NCBI GenBank assembly: GCA_020854055.1
Contig: JADZGD010000028.1
Span: 1-64,000, forward strand
Reading direction: 5' to 3'
DNA length: 64,000 nt
Origin: Bryobacterales bacterium
GTDB taxonomy: Bacteria; Acidobacteriota; Terriglobia; Bryobacterales; Bryobacteraceae
Part shown: positions 26,843-36,874 of the stretch, piece after piece
How the letters are laid out: every line of letters begins with the position of its first letter
Numbering within the stretch: position 1 is the stretch's first letter
The notes under the pieces: model-generated
The model's database searches: none
Seen by the model: only the letters and a program-made list of their open reading frames with translations
What the model was told of the DNA's origin: nothing
Program-made: the position numbers and the translations under genes

Positions 26843-27694
26843 TCAGGGTTGGAGATTCAGGGACGGAACAAGCCTGGCGTTCGACGGCTGGCGCTCCCTG
26901 GCCCCGCCCATGCTCAGCGCCGTCGCCGGGAAGTAGTGGTCCAGAATCTGCTGGAAACTGAGCCCCTGCCGCGCCAGTTCGGAGGCGCCATTCTGGCAGA
27001 AGCCCATCCCGTGTCCGGCTTTGCGCCCGCCCACCGGGCAGTCCACCGCGAAATAGGGGTAGCTGTCCAGGCGCGTCGGGCGGGTGTGTCCGCCACAATT
27101 GGCCGAATAGAACGCCACCAGCGTCGAACCTTGGTAAGTCAGAATCACGCCTCTGGTCGCGTCTACCGCCCGCCAGAATCCGGAATTCACGGAAGGCACT
27201 TCCCGGAAGAACTGGCAGTGTGTGGTGTCGCAGAAGTCGAAATCGATGTGACGCCGCCTGGAGGCGAGATAAAAAGACCGGCTGACAACCGCCTGCGCTT
27301 TCAGCGCCTCAATCGGCGCCACGGGATCGCTTTCAGCCGCCACCGCCGCGGCCACAGCCGTCTCCACGTCGGTCCTGATCACGGCCCGGAGCAGTCCTTT
27401 GGACTGGTACAGTTCCAGCGCCCCGTGAAACCGCCGCCGGATGCGCCCCGGCACACTGAGCGTCAGTTCCCCGTTACTCGATTCCACCAGCACCGGTTTT
27501 GAGCCTACCGTCGCGGCTTCGAAGGTTGCTTCGCCGGCGTCTGCCAGCTTCTGGTTGCCAATCCGCAGTATCGCCCCTGGTGCCGGGCGCACGGTCAGCC
27601 GGTATGGTTTGAACAAACCGAAGACCGAAATTCGCAGATCCTGCGCCTGGCACCCAACGCACAGCAGCAGCGCCAGCAGCAACCGCTTCCTCAC
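26843..27694 (-). CDS. SpoIID/LytB-type peptidoglycan glycan hydrolase
   Basis: A 283-residue exported protein: signal peptide with a Cys (RLLLALLLCVGCQAQ), then a SpoIID/LytB domain with AAESDPVAPIEALKAQAVVS (the family's catalytic Glu is in this region), FCDTTHCQFF and YSANCGGHT (the Cys pair and His lie in the family's conserved loops), and GHGMGFCQNGASELAR. SpoIID is a lytic transglycosylase acting on denuded glycan strands. The GTG start (27694) overlaps the stop of the upstream transpeptidase-like gene by four bases and has AGGAG five bases upstream. No sporulation genes are here, so a wall-remodelling role is likely. Confidence 0.88.
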   Translation of the reverse strand: MRKRLLLALLLCVGCQAQDLRISVFGLFKPYRLTVRPAPGAILRIGNQKLADAGEATFEAATVGSKPVLVESSNGELTLSVPGRIRRRFHGALELYQSKGLLRAVIRTDVETAVAAAVAAESDPVAPIEALKAQAVVSRSFYLASRRRHIDFDFCDTTHCQFFREVPSVNSGFWRAVDATRGVILTYQGSTLVAFYSANCGGHTRPTRLDSYPYFAVDCPVGGRKAGHGMGFCQNGASELARQGLSFQQILDHYFPATALSMGGARERQPSNARLVPSLNLQP

Positions 27695-28362
27695 TCGTCT
27701 CCTCTCCACTCCCGGAGTATCCTGCCGCAAACGATCGCGGCATGCGAACCGGGCCTGTCATGCAGACGAACCATTACCGCTACCAGCGGACGGACAGCGG
27801 GCGCAAGCACCACCACATAACCATCTCCCGATCCCTTCAGGCGATGGCTGCATGGACTGGTACCGGTTTTCGCCAGAAAACCTCGCCCGATACCTCGAGC
27901 CGTGCCTTCCGAGGCTGCCAGCGCCAGACCGCGAAGAACCGGGGCGATCCCCGGTTCACCAACGCGGCCTGGAAGTACAGCGTACCATCGTAGCAATTCT
28001 AGCGGCGTAAGTCGTGCAGGTACTGTCTTTTCCATTAGTGATTTGAAGTAATTGTTACAGGAGATCGCCAGCGCATGAGGAAGATCCAGCCGGCCGTGCG
28101 GCAAAGGGGACCAACACCGTTCCCGGCAGTTTAGAACCGGATAGCGGTAGCCGTGTCTCGCCGCATAGGCCACCGCAATCAACGGTTTCATGAGGGAGCC
28201 CATCGGCGCCGGTTCGTCATACCCTTGCCAGCGCGATCCCACCACTGCGTCCGGCGATCGCGTCTCGATGACGATGTATTCCGCTCCGCCGGACAGTTGC
28301 CGGTCCAAAAGCGCGGCCAGCGATTCTGCCCCGAGCGTGAGAACCGCTGCCAGCAGGATCAT
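27691..28362 (-). CDS. Minimal penicillin-binding transpeptidase-domain protein
   Basis: Only 223 residues, yet all three serine-transpeptidase motifs are present in order: SLMK (Ser56, Lys59), SCN (Ser101, Asn103) and KTGTS (Lys165). An N-terminal hydrophobic stretch (ILLAAVLTLGAESL) serves as signal or anchor. Class A/B PBPs are usually three times longer with extra domains; this is close to a bare transpeptidase domain, so it may be a peptidoglycan cross-linker, carboxypeptidase or beta-lactam sensor. It overlaps its upstream and downstream neighbours by four bases each. Confidence 0.85.
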   Translation of the reverse strand: MILLAAVLTLGAESLAALLDRQLSGGAEYIVIETRSPDAVVGSRWQGYDEPAPMGSLMKPLIAVAYAARHGYRYPVLNCRERCWSPLPHGRLDLPHALAISCNNYFKSLMEKTVPARLTPLELLRWYAVLPGRVGEPGIAPVLRGLALAASEGTARGIGRGFLAKTGTSPCSHRLKGSGDGYVVVLAPAVRPLVAVMVRLHDRPGSHAAIVCGRILREWRGDE

Positions 28363-29966
28363 GGCGCCAGACGGTATTGTACCCGCTCTTCCACCCGGTC
28401 TCCCGCTTCACGGATGGTAATCGAGGCCGATTCCATCTTCAGTAATGTTCTGCCCAGGCTGGCCAGATTACCGGAAAAGAAATACGGGGCCGCATTGCCT
28501 CCCGGCTGCCACTGATAAGAGTCGTTTCCGCCTCCGAACTCGAGAAACCGGAACAAGTTCACAAATCGGTCGAACTCCTGGGTGTAACGGAAGCCAGCAA
28601 CATAACTTACGTTATTTGTTCGATTACTCAGCGTGCGCTCAACCAGTTCCTGAACCTGTTTTGGATCGCGCCCCGCCACCAGCACAGGACCCCGCGTCCG
28701 GAGTGCCACCTCGGAAGGAAACGCCGCTCGCACCGCTGCTTCATTCCAGGGCCTCGCGGCCAGCAGCGCCACCGCCTGCCGCGGTTCCAGCAGGACTCCA
28801 CCGGGGAGCAGCGCGGTGGAACCGATCTCCAGTTCCGCCAGCAGGCGGTTTTGCGAGAGAAGATCGCGCACCGGCTTCAGATCTGCCCGTGCGTTCAGTT
28901 TGAGCGGCGGTTCGTCGATTCGCGTCTCCAGATCGGCCGCCGTTCCCGCAATCGAATCCGGTGAAGCGGCGGCCGGCGCCTCGCGCGACGCCCCAGAGGG
29001 TTCGGGTCCGGGGTCGAGCAGCTTTCGGGTTAGCCGCTCCAGCACCACTTCCGTGGACGGCGTACTCTCCGCGCGATAGAAGCCCGCGGTAGGGGGTACC
29101 AGCGCCAGCATCCGGCCCGCACTGCCGGAATCGGGAGATACCGCGGCCGGTTGAGCGCGGAAAAACAGCCGTGTCTCATCGATCTGGTTTGGCTGCCGGT
29201 TCAGGTCGGAGATGGCCGAGCGATACTGCCGGATCTCGCTCGCATTACGCTGGACCCAATAGGAACGGAAGTGCGGTGTCTTCACCAGCGCTTCCAGATT
29301 CATCACCAACCGCAACTCACCGGGTGTCCCGGCAGCCGTCACCGGGGTGCTGTACCAGGGTTCATCGCTGACACTTGCCCGCGCTTCGCCCTTCAGCGCC
29401 GCCAGCGCCGAAGCGATCAGGTCTTCGCGCGTAGCCACCAGTAGTATGTCACGGAAGGAGGCAAACGCCGCGGCCCGGCCGCTCTGTTTGTCCGCGCGGA
29501 TGAAGTAGGGCTGCCCGGCCGACTCCCTCGGTTCGTACTTAGCGCTGCTTTTTGCCATCACCTCTTGCACTACATTCGCCGCCGAAGTTCTTGTCATATA
29601 AAGAAATTCTGCTTCCGGAATGGCATATAGCGCCAAGATCGATTCCTTGCCCGCGCACAGTTGGACCAGGCTAAAGTCCGGTACGAACCCGGCTGCGGCG
29701 GAGTATTCTCCCTGCAAGTCGGCGAGCCGCTGGAACACTCGCGAGCGCGAGAAGACGGCGTAGTTATCCGACTGAAGCCATAGCTTCTTCCGGTCCGATT
29801 GGTTCCAATCGGTGATCAGCGCAGAAAAGTCTCGCGCTTCGATCACCAGCAGGGCGCCCGGCGCCAGCGCCTTGTTGAAAGCGACAACGCGAGGAGCCTG
29901 CCGGAAGGCAGCCGTAGCCGCCAGCACGGCTGCTACCGAAGCGGCCAACAGGATCACCCGTTTCAC
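28359..29966 (-). CDS. Exported protein of unknown function (DUF3352-like)
   Basis: A 535-residue protein starting at a GTG (29966) that overlaps the stop of the giant TPR gene by four bases, with GGGAGG nearby. After a signal/anchor (RVILLAASVAAVLAATA) comes a repeated alpha/beta pattern with motifs such as PGALLVIEARDFSALI, YAIPEAEFLYMTR and FASFRDILLVATREDLI, which looks like DUF3352-type secreted proteins; I am not sure of the family. A Pro/Ala/Ser-rich stretch around residue 315 separates it from a C-terminal domain. No catalytic motif. The next gene, the mini-PBP, overlaps by four bases. Confidence 0.6.
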   Translation of the reverse strand: MKRVILLAASVAAVLAATAAFRQAPRVVAFNKALAPGALLVIEARDFSALITDWNQSDRKKLWLQSDNYAVFSRSRVFQRLADLQGEYSAAAGFVPDFSLVQLCAGKESILALYAIPEAEFLYMTRTSAANVVQEVMAKSSAKYEPRESAGQPYFIRADKQSGRAAAFASFRDILLVATREDLIASALAALKGEARASVSDEPWYSTPVTAAGTPGELRLVMNLEALVKTPHFRSYWVQRNASEIRQYRSAISDLNRQPNQIDETRLFFRAQPAAVSPDSGSAGRMLALVPPTAGFYRAESTPSTEVVLERLTRKLLDPGPEPSGASREAPAAASPDSIAGTAADLETRIDEPPLKLNARADLKPVRDLLSQNRLLAELEIGSTALLPGGVLLEPRQAVALLAARPWNEAAVRAAFPSEVALRTRGPVLVAGRDPKQVQELVERTLSNRTNNVSYVAGFRYTQEFDRFVNLFRFLEFGGGNDSYQWQPGGNAAPYFFSGNLASLGRTLLKMESASITIREAGDRVEERVQYRLAP

Positions 29967-32900
29967 TGCGCACCTCCCTTCACCAGTCTTGGGCGTACGA
30001 TGCGCCCCTGTTCCAACGCTTTCGAGATCACCGGCCGGCGGGAGACGTTCGCCTCCGCCCGTTCGCTGGCAGCAGCCAATGCCCCCAGCCGCGTCCGAAT
30101 CGATGCCGCTTCCGCCGCGGGCGGTTCCAATCGTTGGGCGATTCGCAGCAACAGCGCAGCCGCCCGGGTTTGCTCCATGTTCTCGTAGCAGGCCGACATC
30201 GCCCGGGCCACCTCCAGCCGCTGCGGCGTATCGAGCCCGGCCTCCGGCAGGAAACTCTGCGCGTAGTAGCGTAGCGACCCGGCATTCGTCACATCCGAAT
30301 TGTTTTCCAGTTGAAACTGCAATCCCGAATCCAGCTTGGCGGACATGCCGGCGATGGCCATCGGGCAATCGCCCGCGCTCACCGCCGCCCGGAACAGCGG
30401 CAGCCGCGGAGCATCATCATTGGGGCGCGCGGCCAGCGCGCCGGCGAGCAGCGGGATCTTGGTTTTCGGTTCGTGGGCTCGGGCCGCGGCCTCCAGCCGT
30501 GCCGCGAAGAAGTACGGCTGGCCGGCCTCGGCGGCCGAAATCGGCCCCGGGCGCGCGATCAGATCGAGTTCGCTGCTACCGTATGATCCTGGAGCCGCTT
30601 TGCGCGCTGCCGCGACACGGTCGGCGTAGGGCGCTTGCCCGTCGGCGGCGATGGCTTTCAGCGCCATCCGATCGTTGCGGACTTCCGCCAGCTTGCGCCG
30701 CGCCGTGAAGTCCCACGGCGCCGCCTGAACACGCTGCGACAGAAATGTTGCAGCCTCCTCCGGATGGTGAAACCGCAGCAACAGATCGGCTGCCGGCATC
30801 AGGTTCTCAAATGGCTCACCAGTTACCAGCGTCATGCGCTTCAGCAGTTGGGTTGCTTCGGGAAGCCTGTTCTGTTCCAGCCGGATTTCCGCCAGCCCAA
30901 GGAAGTTTGATGCGGTAAGTTGCCGTGATTGCAGTGAGTTGGCGTATAGAAATTCCAGCAGTTGCTGTGCTGCATTGCCGTTCCCATCCTTGCGCGTCGC
31001 GGCGGCCGCCTTTTGCAGCGACTCCACAGATGGCATCTGCTGTGGGTTCCGTTGGTAGCGGCCGATCAGCGCTCCGATGGCACCGTTCATCGCCGCCAGT
31101 CGTACCTCGCCGACGGCCAGCGCATCGCCCAGCGCCAGCCTGTCACTGGCGCTAAAGCTGTCCAGTAGTTCCAGTGCCGCCGCGGGCCGCTTCTCTTCCA
31201 ACAGGTATTCCAGATACTGAAGCCGCGCATTACGTGGAGTCTGCTCCGCATACTCTCGCTCCGCGCCGCGCGCATTGGCGGCCGCTGTACTGGCGGCCTC
31301 GATCTGCCGCTGGTAGAGAATATCCCGGCCGGTTTCGGGCAGCCACTCCGAACTCAATACGGTCTCCAGGAAACCGTAAGGATTGGCCGCCGAACGGCTC
31401 AGAGAGGCAATCCAGGCGAGCGCTGCTGTGGCGTCTTTGCTCGATTCGACCAGGCCTTCGAGTAGCGGGTTCACCATGTAGGTGCCGTTACGCTGGATGT
31501 AGAGCCGTAGCAGCCTGTCCACTTCCGGTTTGAGCGACTGCAACATACCGCTGCTGCCGGCGTGGTTCAGGGTCTCTCGAACATTCGGCCAGAACTCCTG
31601 CTCCGGCCGGCGCTCGCGCAGGGCACGGGTGAACGTCTCGAAGGCCTTGCGCCAGGCGGCGGCAGCCTGATCGGGCTGGTTCCGGGCGGCGAATACCAAC
31701 GCGATCCGGTCGTAGGCGATCGCCCAGGCGCCGTTCAGTTCGATCGATCGCTGGAACTCTTCAACCGCCCGGCCATACTGGCCGCGTTCGCGCAAGGTCT
31801 CGGCCAGATCGAAGTAGGCCGCCGGGTTACCGGACCGGTTCTCCACCATCGCCGGCAGAAAGTCCTCGCCGCCCGGTTGCCCGGTGGCCGCCAGGAAATC
31901 GCCGTATCGCCCTGCATAGTAAAACCAGGTGTTGCCGGTCAACTCCCGTGTCAGGTCGGGCTTTCGACCGATCTGTTCGCCAACCGTGCGAGGGCCAAGA
32001 ATGTCCACAAAGGCGTGGTTAACCTGGGGCGCGCGGAAGTACAGCCCAACCAGGCCGGTGTAGGCGCCGGTCCAGACCGGGGGCAGCCCGGTCCCACGGG
32101 CGGCCACCGCATTCAAGGCCAGTGGGGCGCCGCCGCCGGCGATCGCGGCCGTCACGGCGCGGTCTCTGACGTTGTCGCTTTTTCCAGGGCCGGCGGCCGC
32201 CAGCAACTGTTCCGAATTGCCGGCCAGCAGCGCCAGGTAACGGTCCGCGACCCGGTCGCTTACCGGGGGATGATTCAACCGAAGCGTAAGAATCCGCAGT
32301 TCTTCGGAGCGATTCCCGGCCGAGCGGTAGGCCGCCGCGGCCGCTTCGAGAATCTGATCCTTCCGCGGGTTGTCCGGAAAGACCTTCCAGTAGGCCTCCA
32401 ACTGGCGGCCAAGCGGGTTGAATTGCAGCCGGCGTCCCTGCACCTGGGCGAGTTGCTGGCTGAGCCAGTAGGTTGGCTCTCCAGGCTGAGCCAGCATCTG
32501 CTGGTAGAGCCACTCGACCTCCAGGCCCGTCATCGATGCCTGCGCGGCGATGGCTCCACGGGAACTGGCGGGCGGCATCTTCACCAGGCGATCGGCCAGC
32601 CGGCTCTTTTCCTCCGGTGTGTAGTATTGGGCGGCGACCTCGCCGATCTCGATGCCGTTGCTTTGAAGGGCGGCGTCGTAATCGCGCAGCCGGGCGTAGA
32701 TCCGGTCGGCCACCGGGCTCGATTTCCCGTCCGCGGCGACGCCTTGGCCGGCGTAGGGTTTGGCGCGATCGAGCAAGTTCCAGCCGGCCAGTTTTGCGGC
32801 TACGGCCAGATAGTTGGCGGCGGTGGCGGGGCGGCCATCGAGGTAGGCCTTCCTTAGCGCTCCCTCGGCCGCCGCGGCATTCCCCATGCGGGCCTGCATC

Positions 32901-35900
32901 TCGGCCAGTTTTGCCATCCATTCCGGGTTATGGTAGGCCAGTTCATACAACCGGCCATAGGTCTTCGCCGCCGCGTCGAGCCGCAACAGACGCTCCTCGA
33001 GCGCGGCTCTCGATGCCAAAATCTCCGGGCGGTCCGGCCGCAGCGCCGCGGCGCGCGTCCAGGCTGCGATGGCTGCCGGGTAGTCTTCGAACCATGTGCA
33101 TACGCGCGCGGTAACCACCGGCCAGCGGGAGTCTTTGGGTGAGTCCTTCTCCGCCGTGGTGAAGTAGCCGAGCAGGCGGTCCTTGAGCGAATGGCTGGAA
33201 GCGTAGGCCGCTGCTTCGTTCGCCAGAGTCTCGTCGTCAGGGAAGGCCTTGATGAGTTCGATGTACTGGTCGACGGCGGCGGGATACTCGGTCAACCGGG
33301 TCAGCGCCGGAATCATGCCACGCCGCAGAACGCTCTTCGGCGCGCCGGGCTCGGCCAGTTTCGCCGCGTAGAAGTCCCGCAAACCGGCGTCGTCTTTGGC
33401 GGCAGCGAACGTATCGGCCATCGAGGCCAGATAGTTGGCGTCAAACGGGCTTTGGGCCAACAGCGGCTGAAGCAACTTTCTGGCCCGTTTGGAGTCGCCC
33501 GAGGCTGTTAACTTGCGTGAAGCTTCCAGCGTAAACGCGGAACGGTAAACGGGTTGCGCCAGCGAGGCAGAGTGCAGCAACGTATCCACGGCGCGGTGTG
33601 GATCCTTCGCACGCATGTAGAAATCGACCGTGGCGCGCACTACTCCCAGAATCGCCGGGTTCGTCTTGTAGAGAGTCTCGATCACCCGGCGGGCGGCTTT
33701 GATGTCTTTGCGGTCTTCCAACTGTCGTGCCAGCGCCAACTGGTAGCGAACCTTCTCCACCGGATCGGGCGTCACCTCGGCTTGCCGCCGAAGCACTTGC
33801 TCTTTCACGGTTTGGAAGCGGTTCAGGTCCGCCTCCTGTCCGATCCGTTCCAGCAGGTCGAGCGATGTGGCGCGGAGGGCGAGCGTGGAGAGCATCGCCT
33901 CCAGGTCTTTCCAGCGCTCCTGTCTGGCCAGGACGACCGTACGCAACGAGATTGCGGCCGGAGAATCCGTCCCCAGGCTGCTGGTCTTTTTCTCGATTAG
34001 CGGCTGCCAGTTGGGACGAGTGGAAAGCACCATCAGCCGTGACCGCGCCGCGGAGGCGCCATCGGCGGCCAGCGCCCCGGCAACGTACTCGGTGACCGCT
34101 CTTTCCGGCTCCCGCTTGTTCTCGTAGATAGCGCCCGATTCGTAGGCGTAGAGGGTGGGATCGTGAAACTTTGCGCGCGCCTCGCCAATCAGCCGCAGGG
34201 CGTCGTCGTAGAGGAAGTAGTCCCAGAAGACGGTGGCCGCTTCCAGATACAGTTGGCGCCGGCCAGGTGCGATGGATGGAATGCGATTCCAGAACGGCCG
34301 GGCCTGACCGTATTGTTCCTTATCGGCGTAGATGTCACCGATGCGCGCCAGCACCTCACTATCGGCCGGCTCAAAGGAGGCCAGTTTCGTCGCGAGGGCG
34401 GCCGCCGAACCGGTGTGGCCAAGCGACCGTTCCACAGCCGCGGCCCGCGCCATCACATCCACATTGCCGGGGTCTTCTCCCGCGGCGGTCGCCAGGTATC
34501 CGGCGGCGTCCTCAAAGTGTGAGCGCCAGGCTTCGGCTTCGCCCAGCCAGCGGGTGGTGGCCGGGCTGGTGGGGTTCTGGCGGACCGCGGCGATGGCGCC
34601 GGGAAGCTGGTTGTTTCGCGAGAGCTCCTCAAAATAACGCTGGCGCAGATTGTCGTCGTAGTACCAGTAGTTGCGCAGCAGTCTCTGGCAGGCGAGGTTA
34701 TCCCGCGTCGCCGCGCTGGAGTAAGCCGTCAGCAGGTTCTGAACGAAGGCCAGGTTGTTAGGGAACCTGCGGTTGGCAAACAGGTTCACCTGCCGGTAAA
34801 GCACGGCGTCGAACCTGGGCGTAACCAGATCGGAGAGGTACTGCTCCAGGTCGCTGCCGGAGAATATGGCGGCCACCTGACCGGCCAGGCGGGCGAAGTC
34901 GTCATGGCGTTTCTGGCGCAGGTACCAGCGGGCCAGGCGCTCATACCAGGCGCGGGACTTGAACTGGGCGATGGCGGATTGATAGACCGTCTCCACCTCC
35001 GCTCCGAGCTTGTTCTGCTCGATGAAGGCGGCGAAGCGCTCGTAGAGGCCGGGGTCGTCCGGATTGCGCGACAACTCCTGCCGGTAGACCTTCAGCGCAT
35101 CGGGCAAGCGCTTCAGCGTAACCAGGCGGGCGAGGTAGCGATCGAGCACGCGTTCGTACTCGGGTGAGCGGGCCGTCCGCCTGGCGGCCGGTTGTCCGGT
35201 GGCCGGGCTATCGAAAGAAGGAGACGCATCGCTTTCGCCGGCTTGGGCTTCGGCTTGGGAGCGGAGCGCCTCGGCCAGCGCCTGGCCGAGTGGGACGTGA
35301 TCGGCGGCCGCGCCCAATTCCTCGAGCAGCCTGCTGTAGACGGCCATCTCTTCGGCCACCTGCCCTTTGCGGGCATGGGCTTCGGCCTCGAGCAGGGCGA
35401 CGCGGGTGCGTTCGGGTGACTTGGGATATCGCTTTAGGAAGTCACTGGAACCCTTGATTACCGGGTCATCCAGGCCGTAGGCGGAGTATGCCTGGAGCAG
35501 GTCGGCGTGGAGGGAAGCGCGCTGGGGCGCATCGGGGTAACGCTGATCGAGCAGGCCGATCAGCGCCGCGGCCTTGGCGCGGTGGAAGTAGGCGACGCTG
35601 CTCCGCTGCTGGGTTTCGAACTCGGATGACGGGTAGGTGGAGTTGAGCAGGAGCGAGAGCACGCCGTTGAGGAAGCCGGGGTGCGGATCGGCGGTGCCGA
35701 TGTCACGATACATCGAGAGGTCGCCGGCGCCGATGCGAATGGGCTGATCGGGCGCCGCCAGCAGCAGCCGGGCCAGTTCGGCCAGCGCATCGCGCTTCCC
35801 GGTATCGCCCGCCGAAGGGAGTTGATACAGGGTGTACCAGGCGTGGGCCGCGTCGTCGTAGCTGTTCACCCCTTCCAACAGACGGGCGGTGATGCGTAGC

Positions 35901-36874
35901 TCATCGGGGGTCCATCGCGATTTGCGCTGGGCATACTCGAGCAGTGCCCTCCGGGCCGCGGCGGGGTTGCCCTGCTGCTGCCAGTAGTCAAAGAGGCGCG
36001 CCACCGGAACGACGTCCTCCGGGTGGCTGACGGCCGCGGCGCGGGCATCGGCAAGGAAACGGCGTAGCGAGTGCGTCTTCTCCAGCAGTTGGAAATAGCT
36101 GCGCACCAACTCCGGCGGCCACAGGGGCTGGAAACTCTGATCGTAGACGGCAATGGCCTCGTGGCCGGAGGCAAGTGAAGCCCGGGCCTGCACCGGGAAG
36201 ACGAGGTCGGCCGGGAAGATCCGGCGGTATCTGGCAATAATAACCTGAGCTTCAGTAACCCTGTTATTCTGCACCAGATAGGTGAAATAGCGGCGCAAAA
36301 CCTCGGGTTCGTTTTGAAATTTTCTCTCCCACGCCTGGAAGACCTCGATGCCCTGTTCCGGGGAGAGGGCCTGGTCGGTGACCACGGCCAGCATCCGCTC
36401 GAAGATCTTCCAGGAGCGGCGCCCGGCGGGTGGGATGAGACGGTCAGAAATCGGGTTCGTTTCGTTCGCAGCGTGGCTGAGGGCTGCCAGTTCCGAGGCA
36501 GGGTTAATTCGGCGGTGGTAATAATCGGCCAAAAACAGGTAGGCGGATTCCTTATCCCTGGCTAGACGGGTGTATTCCTGCGCCTCCTTCTCGGCGTCGT
36601 CAAAGCGCAGTGCTCTTTCCGACTCCCAAGACCGGTAGGCATGCAGTTCGGCGTCCGTGGGGGCAAGCCGAATCTTTTCCGCCAGCGCCGGCAGTGTCTC
36701 GGCCGGCGGCCGGCGCATGCGGACGGAGGTGGTTCCGACGGGTACCAGGCGGAAGAAGACGTCTTGCAGGAGGCTGGTCGCTTCCAGGTTGCGGAGATAG
36801 CCGGCGATGCCGGCGTGCAGCGCCAGCGCTCCGCCGGCCAGCAGCATCAGGATCCACTTACGGGAGGACTTCAA
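29963..36874 (-). CDS. Giant TPR/superhelical repeat protein (2303 residues)
   Basis: The longest gene here. A membrane anchor near the N-terminus (WILMLLAGGALALHAGIAG) is followed by more than 2200 residues of helical pairs typical of tetratricopeptide repeats, for example VLARIGDIYADKEQYGQA, AKLAEMQARMGNAAAA and YFDLAETLRERGQYGRAVEE. No catalytic domain was found. The start is a TTG (36874) seven bases after GGAGG; it overlaps the VIT-VWA gene by 17 bases and runs into the next gene by four. Most likely a periplasm-facing scaffold assembling the products of this operon, an inference. Confidence 0.75.
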   Translation of the reverse strand: MKSSRKWILMLLAGGALALHAGIAGYLRNLEATSLLQDVFFRLVPVGTTSVRMRRPPAETLPALAEKIRLAPTDAELHAYRSWESERALRFDDAEKEAQEYTRLARDKESAYLFLADYYHRRINPASELAALSHAANETNPISDRLIPPAGRRSWKIFERMLAVVTDQALSPEQGIEVFQAWERKFQNEPEVLRRYFTYLVQNNRVTEAQVIIARYRRIFPADLVFPVQARASLASGHEAIAVYDQSFQPLWPPELVRSYFQLLEKTHSLRRFLADARAAAVSHPEDVVPVARLFDYWQQQGNPAAARRALLEYAQRKSRWTPDELRITARLLEGVNSYDDAAHAWYTLYQLPSAGDTGKRDALAELARLLLAAPDQPIRIGAGDLSMYRDIGTADPHPGFLNGVLSLLLNSTYPSSEFETQQRSSVAYFHRAKAAALIGLLDQRYPDAPQRASLHADLLQAYSAYGLDDPVIKGSSDFLKRYPKSPERTRVALLEAEAHARKGQVAEEMAVYSRLLEELGAAADHVPLGQALAEALRSQAEAQAGESDASPSFDSPATGQPAARRTARSPEYERVLDRYLARLVTLKRLPDALKVYRQELSRNPDDPGLYERFAAFIEQNKLGAEVETVYQSAIAQFKSRAWYERLARWYLRQKRHDDFARLAGQVAAIFSGSDLEQYLSDLVTPRFDAVLYRQVNLFANRRFPNNLAFVQNLLTAYSSAATRDNLACQRLLRNYWYYDDNLRQRYFEELSRNNQLPGAIAAVRQNPTSPATTRWLGEAEAWRSHFEDAAGYLATAAGEDPGNVDVMARAAAVERSLGHTGSAAALATKLASFEPADSEVLARIGDIYADKEQYGQARPFWNRIPSIAPGRRQLYLEAATVFWDYFLYDDALRLIGEARAKFHDPTLYAYESGAIYENKREPERAVTEYVAGALAADGASAARSRLMVLSTRPNWQPLIEKKTSSLGTDSPAAISLRTVVLARQERWKDLEAMLSTLALRATSLDLLERIGQEADLNRFQTVKEQVLRRQAEVTPDPVEKVRYQLALARQLEDRKDIKAARRVIETLYKTNPAILGVVRATVDFYMRAKDPHRAVDTLLHSASLAQPVYRSAFTLEASRKLTASGDSKRARKLLQPLLAQSPFDANYLASMADTFAAAKDDAGLRDFYAAKLAEPGAPKSVLRRGMIPALTRLTEYPAAVDQYIELIKAFPDDETLANEAAAYASSHSLKDRLLGYFTTAEKDSPKDSRWPVVTARVCTWFEDYPAAIAAWTRAAALRPDRPEILASRAALEERLLRLDAAAKTYGRLYELAYHNPEWMAKLAEMQARMGNAAAAEGALRKAYLDGRPATAANYLAVAAKLAGWNLLDRAKPYAGQGVAADGKSSPVADRIYARLRDYDAALQSNGIEIGEVAAQYYTPEEKSRLADRLVKMPPASSRGAIAAQASMTGLEVEWLYQQMLAQPGEPTYWLSQQLAQVQGRRLQFNPLGRQLEAYWKVFPDNPRKDQILEAAAAAYRSAGNRSEELRILTLRLNHPPVSDRVADRYLALLAGNSEQLLAAAGPGKSDNVRDRAVTAAIAGGGAPLALNAVAARGTGLPPVWTGAYTGLVGLYFRAPQVNHAFVDILGPRTVGEQIGRKPDLTRELTGNTWFYYAGRYGDFLAATGQPGGEDFLPAMVENRSGNPAAYFDLAETLRERGQYGRAVEEFQRSIELNGAWAIAYDRIALVFAARNQPDQAAAAWRKAFETFTRALRERRPEQEFWPNVRETLNHAGSSGMLQSLKPEVDRLLRLYIQRNGTYMVNPLLEGLVESSKDATAALAWIASLSRSAANPYGFLETVLSSEWLPETGRDILYQRQIEAASTAAANARGAEREYAEQTPRNARLQYLEYLLEEKRPAAALELLDSFSASDRLALGDALAVGEVRLAAMNGAIGALIGRYQRNPQQMPSVESLQKAAAATRKDGNGNAAQQLLEFLYANSLQSRQLTASNFLGLAEIRLEQNRLPEATQLLKRMTLVTGEPFENLMPAADLLLRFHHPEEAATFLSQRVQAAPWDFTARRKLAEVRNDRMALKAIAADGQAPYADRVAAARKAAPGSYGSSELDLIARPGPISAAEAGQPYFFAARLEAAARAHEPKTKIPLLAGALAARPNDDAPRLPLFRAAVSAGDCPMAIAGMSAKLDSGLQFQLENNSDVTNAGSLRYYAQSFLPEAGLDTPQRLEVARAMSACYENMEQTRAAALLLRIAQRLEPPAAEAASIRTRLGALAAASERAEANVSRRPVISKALEQGRIVRPRLVKGGAQ

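Noticed and set aside
26843..28362. Sporulation genes because of the SpoIID match
   Set aside because: No other sporulation gene is present and SpoIID/LytB domains occur widely in non-sporulating bacteria.
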